In this document: positions 1 through 7,549 of the stretch, in pieces
Layout of the letters: every line of letters begins with the position of its first letter
Position numbering within the stretch: the first letter of the stretch is position 1
NCBI GenBank assembly: GCA_955652795.1
Contig: CATPBQ010000302.1
Span: 1 to 9,132 of the forward strand
DNA length: 9,132 nucleotides
DNA from: an uncultured Steroidobacteraceae bacterium
GTDB lineage: Bacteria > Pseudomonadota > Gammaproteobacteria > Steroidobacterales > Steroidobacteraceae
Direction of reading: 5' to 3'
Translations under genes and position numbers: made by a program
Notes under the pieces: model-generated
What the model saw: only the letters and a program-made list of their open reading frames with translations
Database searches by the model: none
Told to the model about the DNA's origin: nothing

Positions 1-1035
1 CTGGGCATGGTGCTGCTGCCGGACCTGCAGGTGCCGGGAAAGATTCTCATCGCGCTCGCAGCGCTGCTCGCCGCGGCCCTGACCCACCGGTTCCTCGAGA
101 ATCCGATACGCTTTCACCCGTATCTCCTGCCGCGGCCGATTGCCACGCTATGCCTCGGAGCGGCTCTGTCGGGTCTGTGCTTCGTTGCGGCATTCGGCTG
201 TCTGCGACTGGCGGACGCGCTCGCCGGCACGCCGCAGATGGGACAAATCAGCGCCGCAGCTGACGACATCTCTGACATGTATCTCGACGGGTGCATCGCC
301 TGGTCGGAGCAGGTAGAGACCTGCGAGTTCGGTGTGCGCGCGGCGCCCACCCGCGTGGTTCTGTTCGGTGATTCTGACGCCATCCAATGGTTCAACGCGG
401 TCGAGCGGATCGCGGCCGCGCGCGCCTGGCAGTTGACGACCGTCGTCAAGTTCGGTTGCCCGGCGGCGGATGTGAGGCCGCGCGGGGGTTTCGCGGCCCG
501 CGATGGCTGCGCCGAGTGGCGGGCCGCGGCGCTGCAACGGATCAAGGCGATCGCTCCCGGCCTGGTGATCATGGCGAGCGCCACGGCCTATATCCGCGAG
601 AGTACGCCGGCGGATGCGGCGAGCTTTTCCGATGAGGCCTGGCAGGCCGCGACCCGACGCACCCTGGAGACTCTCGCGGCGGCCGGGATTCGCGTGGTCG
701 CGATACGCGCGACACCGCTACCGCCATTTGACGTTCCGACCTGTCTCGCCCGCGCTCTTCGGCGTCAGTCGGCCTTCCCGGGACGCTGCGCGTTTGCCGC
801 GTCGCCCGCCCTGAGTCCGGGAATTTTCCAGGCCGAGCAGGCCAGTGCACACGGTATCCCGGGCGTCGGCTTCATCGACATGACCGCGAGCCTCTGCGAC
901 GATCACACCTGCCCGGCGATGCGCGACGGCATGGTGGTGTATCGCGACGACCAGCACCTGACCGGAAGGTTCTCCGCCAGCCTCGCTGAAGCACTGGAAG
1001 GGCGCCTGCGCGCCGCACTCGTCTCAGCGTCGTAG
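1..1035 (+). CDS. Acyltransferase-3/SGNH-domain envelope O-acetyltransferase, C-terminal part (5' end outside window)
   Basis: The frame is open to the left edge (first codons Leu-Gly-Met), so the start lies outside and the Met at base 7 is probably internal. Numbered from that Met, residues 1-35 are the end of an acyltransferase-3 membrane domain: a hydrophobic helix (about 13-26) followed by THRFLENPIR, typical of where that domain ends. A second hydrophobic helix (about 46-66) leads into an SGNH-hydrolase-like domain. This carries the nucleophile motif VVLFGDSDA (Ser123) and a C-terminal DDQH (Asp314, His317) that would complete the triad. Eight Cys in the domain (95, 106, 150, 168, 246, 261, 297, 302) suggest disulfides and a periplasmic location. 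Relatives of this architecture (OafA-like) move acetyl groups from the cytoplasm onto O-antigen or other glycans; the acceptor here cannot be read. The usual His after GDS is Asp. The gene converges on the minus-strand gene next to it and overlaps it by 12 bases. Confidence 0.85.
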   Translation: MGMVLLPDLQVPGKILIALAALLAAALTHRFLENPIRFHPYLLPRPIATLCLGAALSGLCFVAAFGCLRLADALAGTPQMGQISAAADDISDMYLDGCIAWSEQVETCEFGVRAAPTRVVLFGDSDAIQWFNAVERIAAARAWQLTTVVKFGCPAADVRPRGGFAARDGCAEWRAAALQRIKAIAPGLVIMASATAYIRESTPADAASFSDEAWQAATRRTLETLAAAGIRVVAIRATPLPPFDVPTCLARALRRQSAFPGRCAFAASPALSPGIFQAEQASAHGIPGVGFIDMTASLCDDHTCPAMRDGMVVYRDDQHLTGRFSASLAEALEGRLRAALVSAS

Positions 1036-1641
1036 ATCCTTCGGGCGCCCGATGCTGTGCAGCGGCACGGCGCTCGAGCTGCCCAGGGTCGGGCGGTTGG
1101 CTTCGGGAGCGGCGAGCGGCTGACACTCCTGCAGCGTCGCGAGGCAGCGCTGCGCGAGCTCCTGGTATTCGCGTGTGCCGGTGGCTTTCCAGGCGAGTTC
1201 CTCGGGCGTCAGGGTGCGCACGATGCGCGCCGGCACGCCGGTGACGAGCGTGCGCCGGGGCACGACGAAGCCGGCGCGTACGAAGCTCGCGGCGCCGACA
1301 AAGGCCTCCTCCTCCACCACCGCGTCATCCATGACGATCGCGCCGATGCCGATGAGTGCGCCGCGGCGTATGGTGCAGCCGTGCAGCACGGCCCCGTGCC
1401 CGATATGGGCGTCCTCCTCGAGCAGGGTGTCCTTGGCCGGAAAGCTGTGCAACACGCAGCAGTCCTGCACGTTCGAGCCGGCGCTCATGATGACGCGGCC
1501 GAAGTCTCCGCGCAGCGATGCGCCCGGGCCCACATAACAGTGGGCAGCCACGACCACATCGCCGATCAGCACCGCCTGCGGATGCACGAACGCCGTCGGG
1601 TCGACGACCGGAACGAGTCCCCCTAAGCTATACACGCTCAC
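1024..1641 (-). CDS. paaY: PaaY/CaiE-like hexapeptide-repeat protein (gamma-carbonic anhydrase fold; probable acyl-CoA thioesterase)
   Basis: A 205-residue left-handed beta-helix protein, close to the usual PaaY/CaiE length (about 196-203). It has the family's opening (LVPVVDPTAFVHPQAVLIGDV), LRGDFGR at 43-49, NVQDCCVLH at 57-65 and HIGHGAVLHGC at 79-89. His65, His82 and His87 match the three zinc ligands of gamma-carbonic anhydrases. The C-terminal helix (ELAWKATGTREYQELAQRC) and the QPL...NRP tail match PaaY and CaiE as I recall them. PaaY is known as a thioesterase that hydrolyses dead-end CoA esters of phenylacetate breakdown; CaiE belongs to the carnitine operon. No other paa or cai gene is visible, so the symbol marks family, not pathway. 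The start is GTG at 1641-1639, with an AAGGGG ribosome-binding site (1655-1650) 8 bases upstream. It overlaps the preceding crotonase gene by GTGA, so coupled translation is likely. Confidence 0.85.
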   Translation of the reverse strand: MSVYSLGGLVPVVDPTAFVHPQAVLIGDVVVAAHCYVGPGASLRGDFGRVIMSAGSNVQDCCVLHSFPAKDTLLEEDAHIGHGAVLHGCTIRRGALIGIGAIVMDDAVVEEEAFVGAASFVRAGFVVPRRTLVTGVPARIVRTLTPEELAWKATGTREYQELAQRCLATLQECQPLAAPEANRPTLGSSSAVPLHSIGRPKDLRR

Positions 1642-2390
1642 CCCGAACGCCCCTTGGCGAGGAAGGCGCGCACCGCGGCACGAAATTCCTCCGACTGCAG
1701 CTGGGCGCCGAAAATGCGCGCCTCCGCCTCGATTCGCGCCCGAACCTGCTCCGGGTCACCGCGCAGCAGGCGCCGGGTCGCGAGCAGCGCGCCGTGGGGC
1801 TGCTGCGCCAGCGAGCGCGCCAGCGCACGGGCCTCGGAAAGCAGCACGGGCTCCTCGACCACGCGGTTCACCAACCCGAGACTGTGTGCGGTGGCGGCAT
1901 CGAACGGCTTGCCGAGCAACAGCAGCTCCGCCGCGCGCTGCTGACCCACCAGCCGCGGCAGCAGCAGCGAGCTGGCCGCTTCCGGCACCAGGCCCAGGGC
2001 GACGAATGGCATGGACAGCTGTGCGGTGCGCGCCGCGACAACCAAGTCGCAATGCAGCAGCAGCGTCACGCCGATGCCCACCGTCTGGCCGTGGATCGCG
2101 GCCAGCAGCGGCTTCTCGAACGTCGCCAGCGTGTGCAGGAAGCCCATGACGGGGTGCTCGGCGCTGAACTGCGGGCCGCTGAGAAAATCGTTGAGATCAT
2201 TGCCGGCGCAGAAGCCTGCGCCCTCACCCCCGAGCAGCACCACCCGCACCGCCGCATCCGCCTGCGCCTCGCGCAGGCCCCGGTACAACGCCTCGTACAT
2301 GGCGAAGGTGATGGCGTTGCGCTTCTCGGGACGATTGAAGCGCACCTCGCACACCCCGTCGGCGCGCGAAATGAGGATCTGCGCGCTCAT
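1638..2390 (-). CDS. Crotonase-fold enoyl-CoA hydratase/isomerase family protein, probably a delta3-delta2-enoyl-CoA isomerase
   Basis: 250 residues, normal length for the crotonase family, and cytosolic. The CoA-binding start VRFNRPEKRNAI (16-27) and both oxyanion-hole segments are present: GFCAGNDLNDF (59-69) and the GQTVGIGV loop (101-108). Aligned by eye with rat mitochondrial hydratase, the two catalytic glutamates are replaced: the GGGCEL Glu by Thr109 and the PEI Glu by Phe129. A single acidic residue, Glu137, sits in LGLVPEAASS (132-141), the site of the catalytic Glu in peroxisomal enoyl-CoA isomerases (human ECI2, yeast Eci1) and of Asp in PaaG. This favours double-bond isomerisation of 3-enoyl-CoA to 2-enoyl-CoA over hydration. 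The substrate is unknown. The ATG (2390-2388) overlaps the TGA of the peptidase gene upstream as ATGA. The preceding AGCTTCCCCC is no ribosome-binding site, so translation probably depends on reinitiation from that gene. Automatic annotation will likely say enoyl-CoA hydratase. Confidence 0.88.
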   Translation of the reverse strand: MSAQILISRADGVCEVRFNRPEKRNAITFAMYEALYRGLREAQADAAVRVVLLGGEGAGFCAGNDLNDFLSGPQFSAEHPVMGFLHTLATFEKPLLAAIHGQTVGIGVTLLLHCDLVVAARTAQLSMPFVALGLVPEAASSLLLPRLVGQQRAAELLLLGKPFDAATAHSLGLVNRVVEEPVLLSEARALARSLAQQPHGALLATRRLLRGDPEQVRARIEAEARIFGAQLQSEEFRAAVRAFLAKGRSG

Positions 2391-3853
2391 GGGGGAAGCT
2401 TGCGGAAATCAACATCGCTGTCCGCCGCGAGCCACACGAGCGCCGCCCAGGCGGCGACGTTCTGGTCGAGCTGCTCGCGGTCGATCTTGTCGAGGGTGTC
2501 GTCGGCGGTGTGGTGGATGTCGAAGTAGCGGCTCGCGTCCTGGTTGAGGGCGAAGGCCGGCACGCCCGCCTCCACCGACGGGTCGACGTCCGTGCCCGCC
2601 TCCTGCGGAGCTCGCGGAGCGGCGAGCACCCCGATGGGGGCGAGTACGCGCAGCGCCGTTTTCGCAAACTCGCCCTGCATCACGGCCTGCGGCAGGCCGA
2701 GACTATAGACGCGGTCGGTACCCAGGTCGCTCTCGCCCGCGAGCACGTGGGTCGCCAGCTCCGCCTTGTGGTTCTCGGCATAGGCATGTCCGCCAAAGGC
2801 GCCGTGCGGTGCCACCGGCTGCGCCACTTCCTCGGAGCCGAACAGCACGACCCGCACCGTGCGCCGCGGCCGATGCGCAACATCGCGGATGAGTTTCGCC
2901 GCCGCGGTGATGATGGCCATGCCCGTGCCGTCGTCGATGGCGCCGGTCCCCTGGTCCCAGCTGTCCAGGTGCGCGCCGAGCAGCACCACTTCCTGCGGCC
3001 GCTCGCGGCCGCGCACGTCGGCGATCACGTTCTGCGAATGCGCGTCCTGAACATAGGAGGCGCTCGAGTACAGGCGCACGCGCACCACCTGCCCGAGGGC
3101 TGCGAGGCGCTCGATCTGATCGGCATCGGGGCCGCTCAAGGCGAACGCCGACACTGGCACTCGCCCCTCGACGTAGCGTGTCGTGCCGGTGTGCGCCAGG
3201 CGATGGTTGTCGGTGCCCACCGAGCGCAGCAGAAACGCGATCGCGCCGCGCCGCGCCGCCTCGCCCGGGCCATCGATGCGGGCATCCACCGCCGCGCTGT
3301 AGCCGGCGCCGTCCTGCGTGCGCACCATGCGGCGCGCCACCATGGCGATCTTGCCGCTCAGGGAACCTGCGGGCGCGGCCTTGAGGGCATCGAAGCTTGC
3401 GAAGATCACGACCTCGCCTTCGAGCCCGGCGGCCGGCGTCGGCGGGGACTCCCCGAGCGCCGCGACCACCAGCGGCTGCGTGAGGGGCGAGGTGATCTGT
3501 GCGCTCTCGGTGCCGCGCACCCACGCGGTGATGGGGAAGCTCTCGATGTGCACGTTCTCGAAGCCGAGCTCCTTGAAGCGCGCGGCGGCCCATTCGGCGG
3601 CCTGCCGTTCGTTGACCGAGCCCGTCGGACGGGGGCCGAAGCGGCTGGTGAGCTCGCTCACCCACGCGTAGGCGATGTCATGTCCGGCGAGCGCCGCATC
3701 GCGCAGTTGCGCCGCGATGGCTTCCGGCGCCGCAGCCGGGGCAAGCGCGGCGGCGGCGCGTGCGCCGGGCGCGGCGACGCTCAGGGACAACACGCAGACA
3801 CTTGCGCACAGCCGGCGCAGCGGCGTGGCGGGAGCGTCGCGAGTGTGGTGCAC
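2387..3853 (-). CDS. Exported M28-family zinc metallopeptidase, carboxypeptidase Q-like
   Basis: 488 residues. The N-terminus is a signal peptide: basic residues to Arg14, hydrophobic core at about 15-29, likely cleavage after ARA (about 33), so the enzyme is periplasmic or secreted. Residues about 115-240 form an insert like the PA domain of M28 enzymes. The catalytic domain shows GAHLDSWDQGTGAIDDGTG (293-311), very like carboxypeptidase Q. Predicted di-zinc site: His295, bridging Asp307, catalytic Glu341 with ligand Glu342 (GSEE), Asp376 (GESDLG), and His447 or His448 (YFDIHHTADDT). The His295-to-Glu341 spacing equals that recalled for human carboxypeptidase Q. The expected activity is release of an N-terminal or dipeptide amino acid; specificity cannot be read. 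The start is GTG at 3853-3851, with a weak GGA about 7 bases upstream; I saw no better start before the signal peptide. It is the first gene of a three-gene overlapping set, with ATGA coupling to the crotonase gene. Confidence 0.9.
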   Translation of the reverse strand: MHHTRDAPATPLRRLCASVCVLSLSVAAPGARAAAALAPAAAPEAIAAQLRDAALAGHDIAYAWVSELTSRFGPRPTGSVNERQAAEWAAARFKELGFENVHIESFPITAWVRGTESAQITSPLTQPLVVAALGESPPTPAAGLEGEVVIFASFDALKAAPAGSLSGKIAMVARRMVRTQDGAGYSAAVDARIDGPGEAARRGAIAFLLRSVGTDNHRLAHTGTTRYVEGRVPVSAFALSGPDADQIERLAALGQVVRVRLYSSASYVQDAHSQNVIADVRGRERPQEVVLLGAHLDSWDQGTGAIDDGTGMAIITAAAKLIRDVAHRPRRTVRVVLFGSEEVAQPVAPHGAFGGHAYAENHKAELATHVLAGESDLGTDRVYSLGLPQAVMQGEFAKTALRVLAPIGVLAAPRAPQEAGTDVDPSVEAGVPAFALNQDASRYFDIHHTADDTLDKIDREQLDQNVAAWAALVWLAADSDVDFRKLPP

Positions 3854-3883
3854 GTGAGGTTCCGTCCAGGCGCAGGAGCGCGC

Positions 3884-3912
3884 ATTCTACGCAAGCACTC
3901 CCGCGTGCACCA
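3884..3912 (-). promoter_or_regulatory. Possible sigma70-type promoter for the peptidase-crotonase-PaaY operon
   Basis: The 85-base gap between the cyclic-di-GMP gene and the peptidase gene holds, on the minus strand, TAGAAT (3889-3884), matching the -10 consensus at 5 of 6 positions. The hexamer 17 bases upstream, TGGTGC (3912-3907), matches -35 at only 2 of 6. A transcript would begin near 3877, leaving a leader of about 24 bases before the GTG. The -10 match and its position are suggestive, but the poor -35 means read-through from the upstream gene is equally possible. Confidence 0.25.
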
Positions 3913-3938
3913 TTGAAGAATCGGAGCGCTACAGCGCC

Positions 3939-6900
3939 CTATTTCGGCAGTTGCGCGATCGGCAGCGGGTGCGCCAGATAGATTCCCTGCGCGAAGTCAA
4001 CGCCGATGCGCCGCAGCTCGGCGAGCACCGCTTCGGTCTCGACGCACTCCGCGACGGTGGCAATCCCGAGCGCGCTGCCGACCCTGCCGATGGCCTCGAC
4101 CATGCTGCGGTTGACCCGATCCTGGGCGATGTGACTGATGAACTGCCCGTCGATCTTGAGGAAATCCACCGGCAAGGTCTTCAGGTACACGAAGGAGGAC
4201 ACGCCGGTGCCGAAGTCATCGAGCGCGAACTTGCAGCCGCGCCTCTTGAGCTCGCCCATGAGATAGCGGGCGTTGGGGAGACTCATCACCGCGGCGGTCT
4301 CGGTGATCTCGAAGCACAACGCGCCGGCGATCGCCGGCTCCCCGACGCTGTGCAGGACAAAGTCCACGAACGACTGCTCGTTGAGCGAGGTGCCCGAGAG
4401 ATTCACCGCCAGAAGCGGCAGGGGCTGGCCGCGGCGCTGGCGCTCCCCGAGCAGCTCGATCGCCTGTCCCACGACCCAGCGATCGAGCACCGACATGACG
4501 TTGTAGCGCTCGGCGGCCGCGATGAACTCGGACGGCTGCACCAGCTCCCCGCCGTCATCACGCAGGCGCACGGTGAGTTCGTGAAAGCCGCGCCCGCCTT
4601 GCGTGTTCAGCGACACGATCGGCTGGAAGAACAGCTCCAGGCGGTTGTTCTCCGCGGCGCGCGTGACGCGCGCCACCCAGTGCATCTCGCGATGCCGGTC
4701 CGAGACCCCGTCGGCCTCATAGACGTGAATGCGGTTGCGGCCGGCATCCTTGGCGGCGTAGCAGGCGATGTCGGCGGCGCTCATGACGCTGGCGACGCTC
4801 TCGGTCTCGGCGCGGATCTGCACGATGCCGATGCTCGCCCCCACCGACAGCGTGCTCGTGCCCCACACGAAGCGGAAGTCGCGGATTGCCTGGCGTGCTC
4901 CTTCCGCGATGCGCGTCGCCTGTTCGAGCGTGCAGCCCTCGAGCAACACCCCGAATTCATCGCCGCCCAGGCGCGCGATGGTGTCCGAGGCCCGCACCCG
5001 GGTCTGCAGAACTCCGGTCACGTCGCGCAGCAGCCGATCGCCCGCCTGGTGCCCGCAGGTGTCGTTCACCACCTTGAACTGGTCGAGATCGATGTACAGC
5101 AGCGCGTACGAGCCCTCGCCGCGCTGCGCGCTGAGCAGCGCCGCGTGCAGACGATTGTCGAATTCGCGCCGGTTGATGAGTCCGGTGAGCGCGTCGTGAC
5201 TGGCCTGCCAGGCGAGCGCGCGTTTCAGGCGTCGCTCCTGGGTCACGTCGTGGAACACCACCACCGCGCCCATCACCCGGCCCTGGCGGTCGCAGATGGG
5301 GGCTGCGGATTCCGCGATGGCCACCTCGTGACCGGCGCGCGTGATGAGCACCGAGTGATCGGTCGGCGCGCCGCTCCCGGCGCGCCCGAGCGCGCCGGTG
5401 AGGGAGTTCTCGATGGGCTCGCGGGTGAGCTCGTTGACGAGCTTGAGCACCGCGCCGATCGGCTGGCCGCGCGCTTCCGCAATACTCCACGCGGTCAGGG
5501 ACTCGGCGACCGGGTTGATGTATTCGATGCGCCCCTCGGCGTCGGTGCTGATCACCGCATCCCCGATCGACTGCAGGGTCACCTGCGCGCGCTCCTTCTC
5601 GGCGAACATGGCCTGTTCGGCGCGCTTGCGCTCGGTGATGTCGGCGATGGTGCCCTCGTAGCCGAGGATGCGACCGGCGCCATCGCGCATCGGGCGCGCG
5701 TTCTCCAGGATCACCAGCTGCTCACCGTCGCGCCGGCGCATGAGGAACTCCGCGTCGCGGATCTCCCCTTCCGACTCGACGCGGCGGGTGAACTCGGCGC
5801 GATCGGCGGGATTCCAGTAAAGCGCTGCAGCGCTCGGCAGCGCGTACAGTTCCTCGGCGCTGCGGTAGCCGAGCATGGCGACGAATGCCGGATTGACCGA
5901 CAGCAGCCGCCCGCCCCGCCCGCTCTGATAGACGCCCTCGGCGATACTCTCGAACAGGCCGCGGAACTTCGCCTCACTGCTGCGCAGCGCTTCTTCCGCG
6001 AGGCGCCGCTCGATCGCGATGCCCGCGAGCTGCGCGGCGCGCGCCATGATCTGCGACTCCGCGGTCGTCGGCAGTCCAGGCTCGCGGCGGTACACCCCGA
6101 GTGAACCGAGCACCTTGCCGCCGGCCGCCTGGATCGGCGTCGACCACGCCGCGCGCAGGCCGGCGGCGAGCGCCGGGTCACGCCGCTCGAGCCAGAAAGG
6201 ATCCTTGGCGAGATCCGCCACCAGTACCTGGCGGCTCAGGTACACGGCGGCGGCACAGGAGCCGTTGCGGATGTCCACGCTCGAGCGCTCGAGCGCCACG
6301 CGCAGGGCTTCCGGAAACTGCGGCGCGACCATGTAGGAGAAGGCCTTGCCATCCTCGAGGAGCACGCTCACGGAGCAGACCGTCCCCGCGGCCGTCGACT
6401 CGATGAGCCGGGTGATGGAGGCGAGCACCTCGGGGAGCGGGGCGTTGCGCGTCACCTGCTCGAACACCCTGTGCTCGGCGGCGGCCATGCGCTCGCTGCG
6501 CTTGCGCTCGGAGATGTCGGCGATGCTGCCACGCACCAGGTGGCGGTTGCCGCTCGGCAGGTGCACCAGGCGCACCTCGCAGATGATCTCGCGGCCCGCG
6601 GCATCGCAGTGCGACCACTCAAACAGCGGCGTGTTGCCTTCGAGCGCCTGCTGAATATAAGCGCGCGCACGCTGCTCGGAGGCGCCGCCGTCGGGCTGTT
6701 GCGGCGGACTCAAGCTCACCGGCCCCACCTGCAGGAGCCGCGCGCGATCGAGGCCGAAGAGCTTCTGCGCATTGTCGTTCGCGTCCACGAAACGCCCGGT
6801 GTCGACGTCCAGGACCACGATCGCCTCGGGGGCGTGATCGACCAGCAGCCGGTAGCGCGCCGCGCTCTCGCGCATGGCCTCCTCGGACTCGCGCCGCTCG

Positions 6901-7538
6901 GTGACATCACGCAGGCACAGCACGAACATCTCGCGCCGTGACAGCGGCGCCTTGCTGACGGCGATCTCGGCCGGGAAACGCTCCCCGTCCTTGCGCCGCG
7001 CCCACAGCTCACGCGCGACGAGATCGAGCGCGGTATCGCCGGAGCTGGCGGCCAGCCGCTCCAGCGCCTGCGGAACCGTCTCGCCCGTGGCGATGGTGAT
7101 CTCCGGGATCAGGAGGTCGACGCGCTGGCCGACGAGCTCCGCTTGCGCGTAACCGAAGACGCGCTCGCCGGTGGGATTGAAGGTGCGGATCACGCCCTCC
7201 TCATCGACCGCGAGCACCACGTCCTTGATGTGATCGAGGATGACCTGCAGGTGCTCGGAGCTCTGTGCGTGGGCCTCGCGCGCGAGCGCCTGCGCTTCAT
7301 CGGCCATGAGGCGCATCGACTCGACAATGCCGCGCCGCTCGCTCTCGAGCGTCTGATAGTGCTCGTTGATCAGCTGCAGCAGCAGCGCGAGATCGGGGGT
7401 CGCGTTGCCGGTGCGCAGCTGCAGCTCACGCAGCTGCGCGCGCAAATTCGGGTGCAGATCGGGGACGAACGCGGTGGCGGCGCCGGGGGCTGCCTCGGCG
7501 GAATCGGTGAGCGTCCGCAGGGTCTGGGTATTTGACAT
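3939..7538 (-). CDS. Soluble cyclic-di-GMP synthase/phosphodiesterase, PAS-PAS-GAF-PAS-PAS-GGDEF-EAL
   Basis: 1,199 residues from ATG 7538-7536. An in-frame TTG lies seven codons upstream (7559), but it sits at the foot of an inverted repeat beside a likely -10 box, so I prefer the ATG; neither has a good ribosome-binding site. No signal peptide or membrane helix is seen, so it is cytoplasmic. Domains: helical, probably coiled-coil region about 53-95; PAS1 93-213; PAS2 228-345; GAF 355-512; PAS3 520-638; PAS4 650-768; GGDEF 773-941; EAL 953-1199. Each PAS ends in the usual D-V/I-S/T-x-R type linker. The synthase site GGDEF (858-862) is intact, with product-inhibition site RASD (849-852) five residues before it. 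In the EAL domain the signature reads ELTVR (987-991). The metal and catalytic residues look present: Glu987, Asn1046, Glu1077, Asp1107-Asp1108, Lys1128, Glu1164, Gln1184. It could therefore make or degrade cyclic-di-GMP; the dominant activity and the sensed signals are unknown. Confidence 0.93.
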   Translation of the reverse strand: MSNTQTLRTLTDSAEAAPGAATAFVPDLHPNLRAQLRELQLRTGNATPDLALLLQLINEHYQTLESERRGIVESMRLMADEAQALAREAHAQSSEHLQVILDHIKDVVLAVDEEGVIRTFNPTGERVFGYAQAELVGQRVDLLIPEITIATGETVPQALERLAASSGDTALDLVARELWARRKDGERFPAEIAVSKAPLSRREMFVLCLRDVTERRESEEAMRESAARYRLLVDHAPEAIVVLDVDTGRFVDANDNAQKLFGLDRARLLQVGPVSLSPPQQPDGGASEQRARAYIQQALEGNTPLFEWSHCDAAGREIICEVRLVHLPSGNRHLVRGSIADISERKRSERMAAAEHRVFEQVTRNAPLPEVLASITRLIESTAAGTVCSVSVLLEDGKAFSYMVAPQFPEALRVALERSSVDIRNGSCAAAVYLSRQVLVADLAKDPFWLERRDPALAAGLRAAWSTPIQAAGGKVLGSLGVYRREPGLPTTAESQIMARAAQLAGIAIERRLAEEALRSSEAKFRGLFESIAEGVYQSGRGGRLLSVNPAFVAMLGYRSAEELYALPSAAALYWNPADRAEFTRRVESEGEIRDAEFLMRRRDGEQLVILENARPMRDGAGRILGYEGTIADITERKRAEQAMFAEKERAQVTLQSIGDAVISTDAEGRIEYINPVAESLTAWSIAEARGQPIGAVLKLVNELTREPIENSLTGALGRAGSGAPTDHSVLITRAGHEVAIAESAAPICDRQGRVMGAVVVFHDVTQERRLKRALAWQASHDALTGLINRREFDNRLHAALLSAQRGEGSYALLYIDLDQFKVVNDTCGHQAGDRLLRDVTGVLQTRVRASDTIARLGGDEFGVLLEGCTLEQATRIAEGARQAIRDFRFVWGTSTLSVGASIGIVQIRAETESVASVMSAADIACYAAKDAGRNRIHVYEADGVSDRHREMHWVARVTRAAENNRLELFFQPIVSLNTQGGRGFHELTVRLRDDGGELVQPSEFIAAAERYNVMSVLDRWVVGQAIELLGERQRRGQPLPLLAVNLSGTSLNEQSFVDFVLHSVGEPAIAGALCFEITETAAVMSLPNARYLMGELKRRGCKFALDDFGTGVSSFVYLKTLPVDFLKIDGQFISHIAQDRVNRSMVEAIGRVGSALGIATVAECVETEAVLAELRRIGVDFAQGIYLAHPLPIAQLPK
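5623..5654. repeat. Direct repeat copy 1 inside the cyclic-di-GMP gene (PAS3 C-terminal linker)
   Basis: This 32-base segment matches 6499-6530 at 30 of 32 positions (differences at 5636 and 5650). On the coding strand it encodes GTIADITERKR, residues 629-639, the end of PAS3. The offset between copies is 876 bases, exactly 292 codons, so the copies are in the same reading frame. Confidence 0.9.
6499..6530. repeat. Direct repeat copy 2 inside the cyclic-di-GMP gene (PAS2 C-terminal linker)
   Basis: This is the partner of the copy at 5623-5654. It encodes GSIADISERKR, residues 337-347, the end of PAS2. The interval between the copies encodes the GAF domain and PAS3. The similarity may reflect internal duplication of a PAS module, or simply strong conservation of a linker motif in a biased codon set. 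Confidence 0.9.
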
Positions 7539-7549
7539 AACGAAGGAAG

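Noticed and set aside
1518..2528. A 336-codon open frame on the plus strand opposite the crotonase gene.
   Set aside because: Its composition (Gln, Arg, His-rich) is that of a shadow frame; it overlaps three convincing minus-strand genes.
2510..3916. A 468-codon open frame on the plus strand, antisense to the M28 peptidase.
   Set aside because: Same reason: a low-complexity Arg/His-rich translation opposite a protein with a signal peptide and a full metal site.
3925..3938. A small GC hairpin just after the stop of the cyclic-di-GMP gene, a possible terminator.
   Set aside because: Only about 4-5 base pairs with a 4-base loop and no run of T on the minus strand.
3951..6104. A 717-codon open frame on the plus strand, antisense to the cyclic-di-GMP gene.
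   Set aside because: GC-rich coding DNA keeps antisense frames open. The translation is rich in Arg, Ala, His and Glu without any recognisable domain, whereas the opposite strand has complete PAS, GAF, GGDEF and EAL motifs.
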